Assembly (NCBI GenBank): GCA_023151185.1
Contig: JAKLJL010000001.1
Coordinates: 806,001 to 870,000, forward strand
Source: Bacteroidota bacterium
GTDB taxonomy: Bacteria > Bacteroidota > JABWAT01
Reading direction: 5' to 3'
DNA: 64,000 nt
The translations under genes and the position numbers were made by a program. The notes under the pieces are model-generated. The model was not told the origin of the DNA and made no database searches. It saw only the letters and a list, made by a program, of their open reading frames with translations. Shown here in pieces: positions 63,777 through 64,000 of this stretch (position 1 is its first letter; the number at the start of each line of letters is the position of its first letter).

Positions 63777-64000
63777 ATGAAAATCATCTACAGCTGGCTT
63801 AAAGAATTTGTGGATTTCGACTGGTCTCCCGAAGAACTGGCTTCCCGCCTGACCATGACTGGTCTTGAAATTGAAGGAATTGAACGCGTTGGCGCTTCCT
63901 TTAAAGGGGTCATTATCGGTAAAGTGGTTTCCCGTGAAAAGCACCCCAATGCCGATAAACTCAGTGTATGCCGGGTTGATCTTGGTGACGGGCATCCGGT
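63777..64000 (+). CDS. pheT: Phenylalanyl-tRNA synthetase beta subunit (partial)
   Basis: ATG 63777 lies one base after the pheS stop. The 74 visible codons read MKIIYSWLKEFVDFDWSPEE... and RLTMTGLEIEGIE, then KHPNADKLSVCRVD, the start of the tRNA-binding OB domain of PheT. The gene continues beyond the window. Confidence 0.95.
   Translation, partial: MKIIYSWLKEFVDFDWSPEELASRLTMTGLEIEGIERVGASFKGVIIGKVVSREKHPNADKLSVCRVDLGDGHP

Overview
This 64 kb window is a gene-dense bacterial chromosome segment with moderate GC and a striking excess of the tetramer CCGG. It shows no phage genes, insertion sequences, CRISPR array or rRNA. Several signs point to the FCB group (Bacteroidota / Ignavibacteriota / Chlorobiota relatives): two secreted proteins end in type IX secretion (T9SS) sorting domains; there are families typical of that group (DUF4296, DUF3127, DUF5777 beta-barrel beside YceI); menaquinone genes are of the futalosine type (mqnC, mqnP); and a textbook Bacteroidota-type promoter (TTG-N20-TATCTTTG) lies in front of a tRNA. 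The exact phylum is inferred, not proven.

Layout. 1-3706 (-): the 5' part of a very large PAS/GAF sensor histidine kinase that runs off the left edge. 3847-12510 (-): a tightly packed run ldcA-purN-purH-mreB-mreC-mreD-mrdA(PBP2)-rodA, joining purine synthesis to the rod-shape elongasome and peptidoglycan turnover. 12717-17346: a TerC-family membrane protein, a HAMP histidine kinase with its double-receiver regulator, and a small membrane protein. 17349-23761 (-): a secreted endonuclease/phosphatase-fold lipoprotein, UvrD/PcrA helicase, a membrane PP2C phosphatase with an unusual nidogen-like ectodomain, and a coiled-coil lipoprotein. 24121-26710: a DEAD-box RNA helicase with a long Q/N/R/P tail, and a YdeI/DUF1905 protein. 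26707-28986 (-): cytochrome c lipoprotein, two tandem YceI paralogues and a DUF5777 beta-barrel. 29092-33668 (-): PBP1C, mqnC and a diguanylate cyclase. 33930-40515 (+): a GAF histidine kinase, a receiver-histidine kinase hybrid, mqnP and a RecQ-type helicase. 41546-48561 (-): a DUF4296 lipoprotein and two large T9SS cargo proteins, one with a cohesin domain and one with a metalloprotease plus a dockerin. 48937-51058 (+): DUF3127 and prfC. 51050-54771 (-): copper module (copA, copZ-like, an HMA-AraC fusion regulator) and an EamA half-transporter. 54950-58717 (+): PASTA protein, rpe, an NtrC-type regulator and a receiver-DUF4388 protein with a degenerate phospho-site. 58799-64000 (+): tRNA-Gly/Cys/Leu/Val, then thrS-infC-rpmI-rplT-pheS-pheT, a translation operon whose infC starts with AUU.

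Most notable points. (1) A 3.2-copy, exact 80-bp-period tandem array follows tRNA-Gly. Each unit looks like a shrunken tRNA-Gly that keeps the 3' acceptor sequence, reminiscent of the tRNA-3'-end repeats of the E. coli tyrT operon. (2) Adjacent T9SS-exported cohesin and dockerin-metalloprotease genes suggest a surface protease complex. (3) An AraC-type regulator carries a CxxC HMA metal-binding domain beside copA/copZ. (4) A PP2C signalling phosphatase carries a NIDO-like sensor. Several true genes or starts are only visible by reading beyond simple ATG ORFs: the partial kinase at the left edge, pheT at the right edge, infC (AUU), mreC (TTG), mrdA, ldcA, rpe, thrS and the YdeI gene (GTG).
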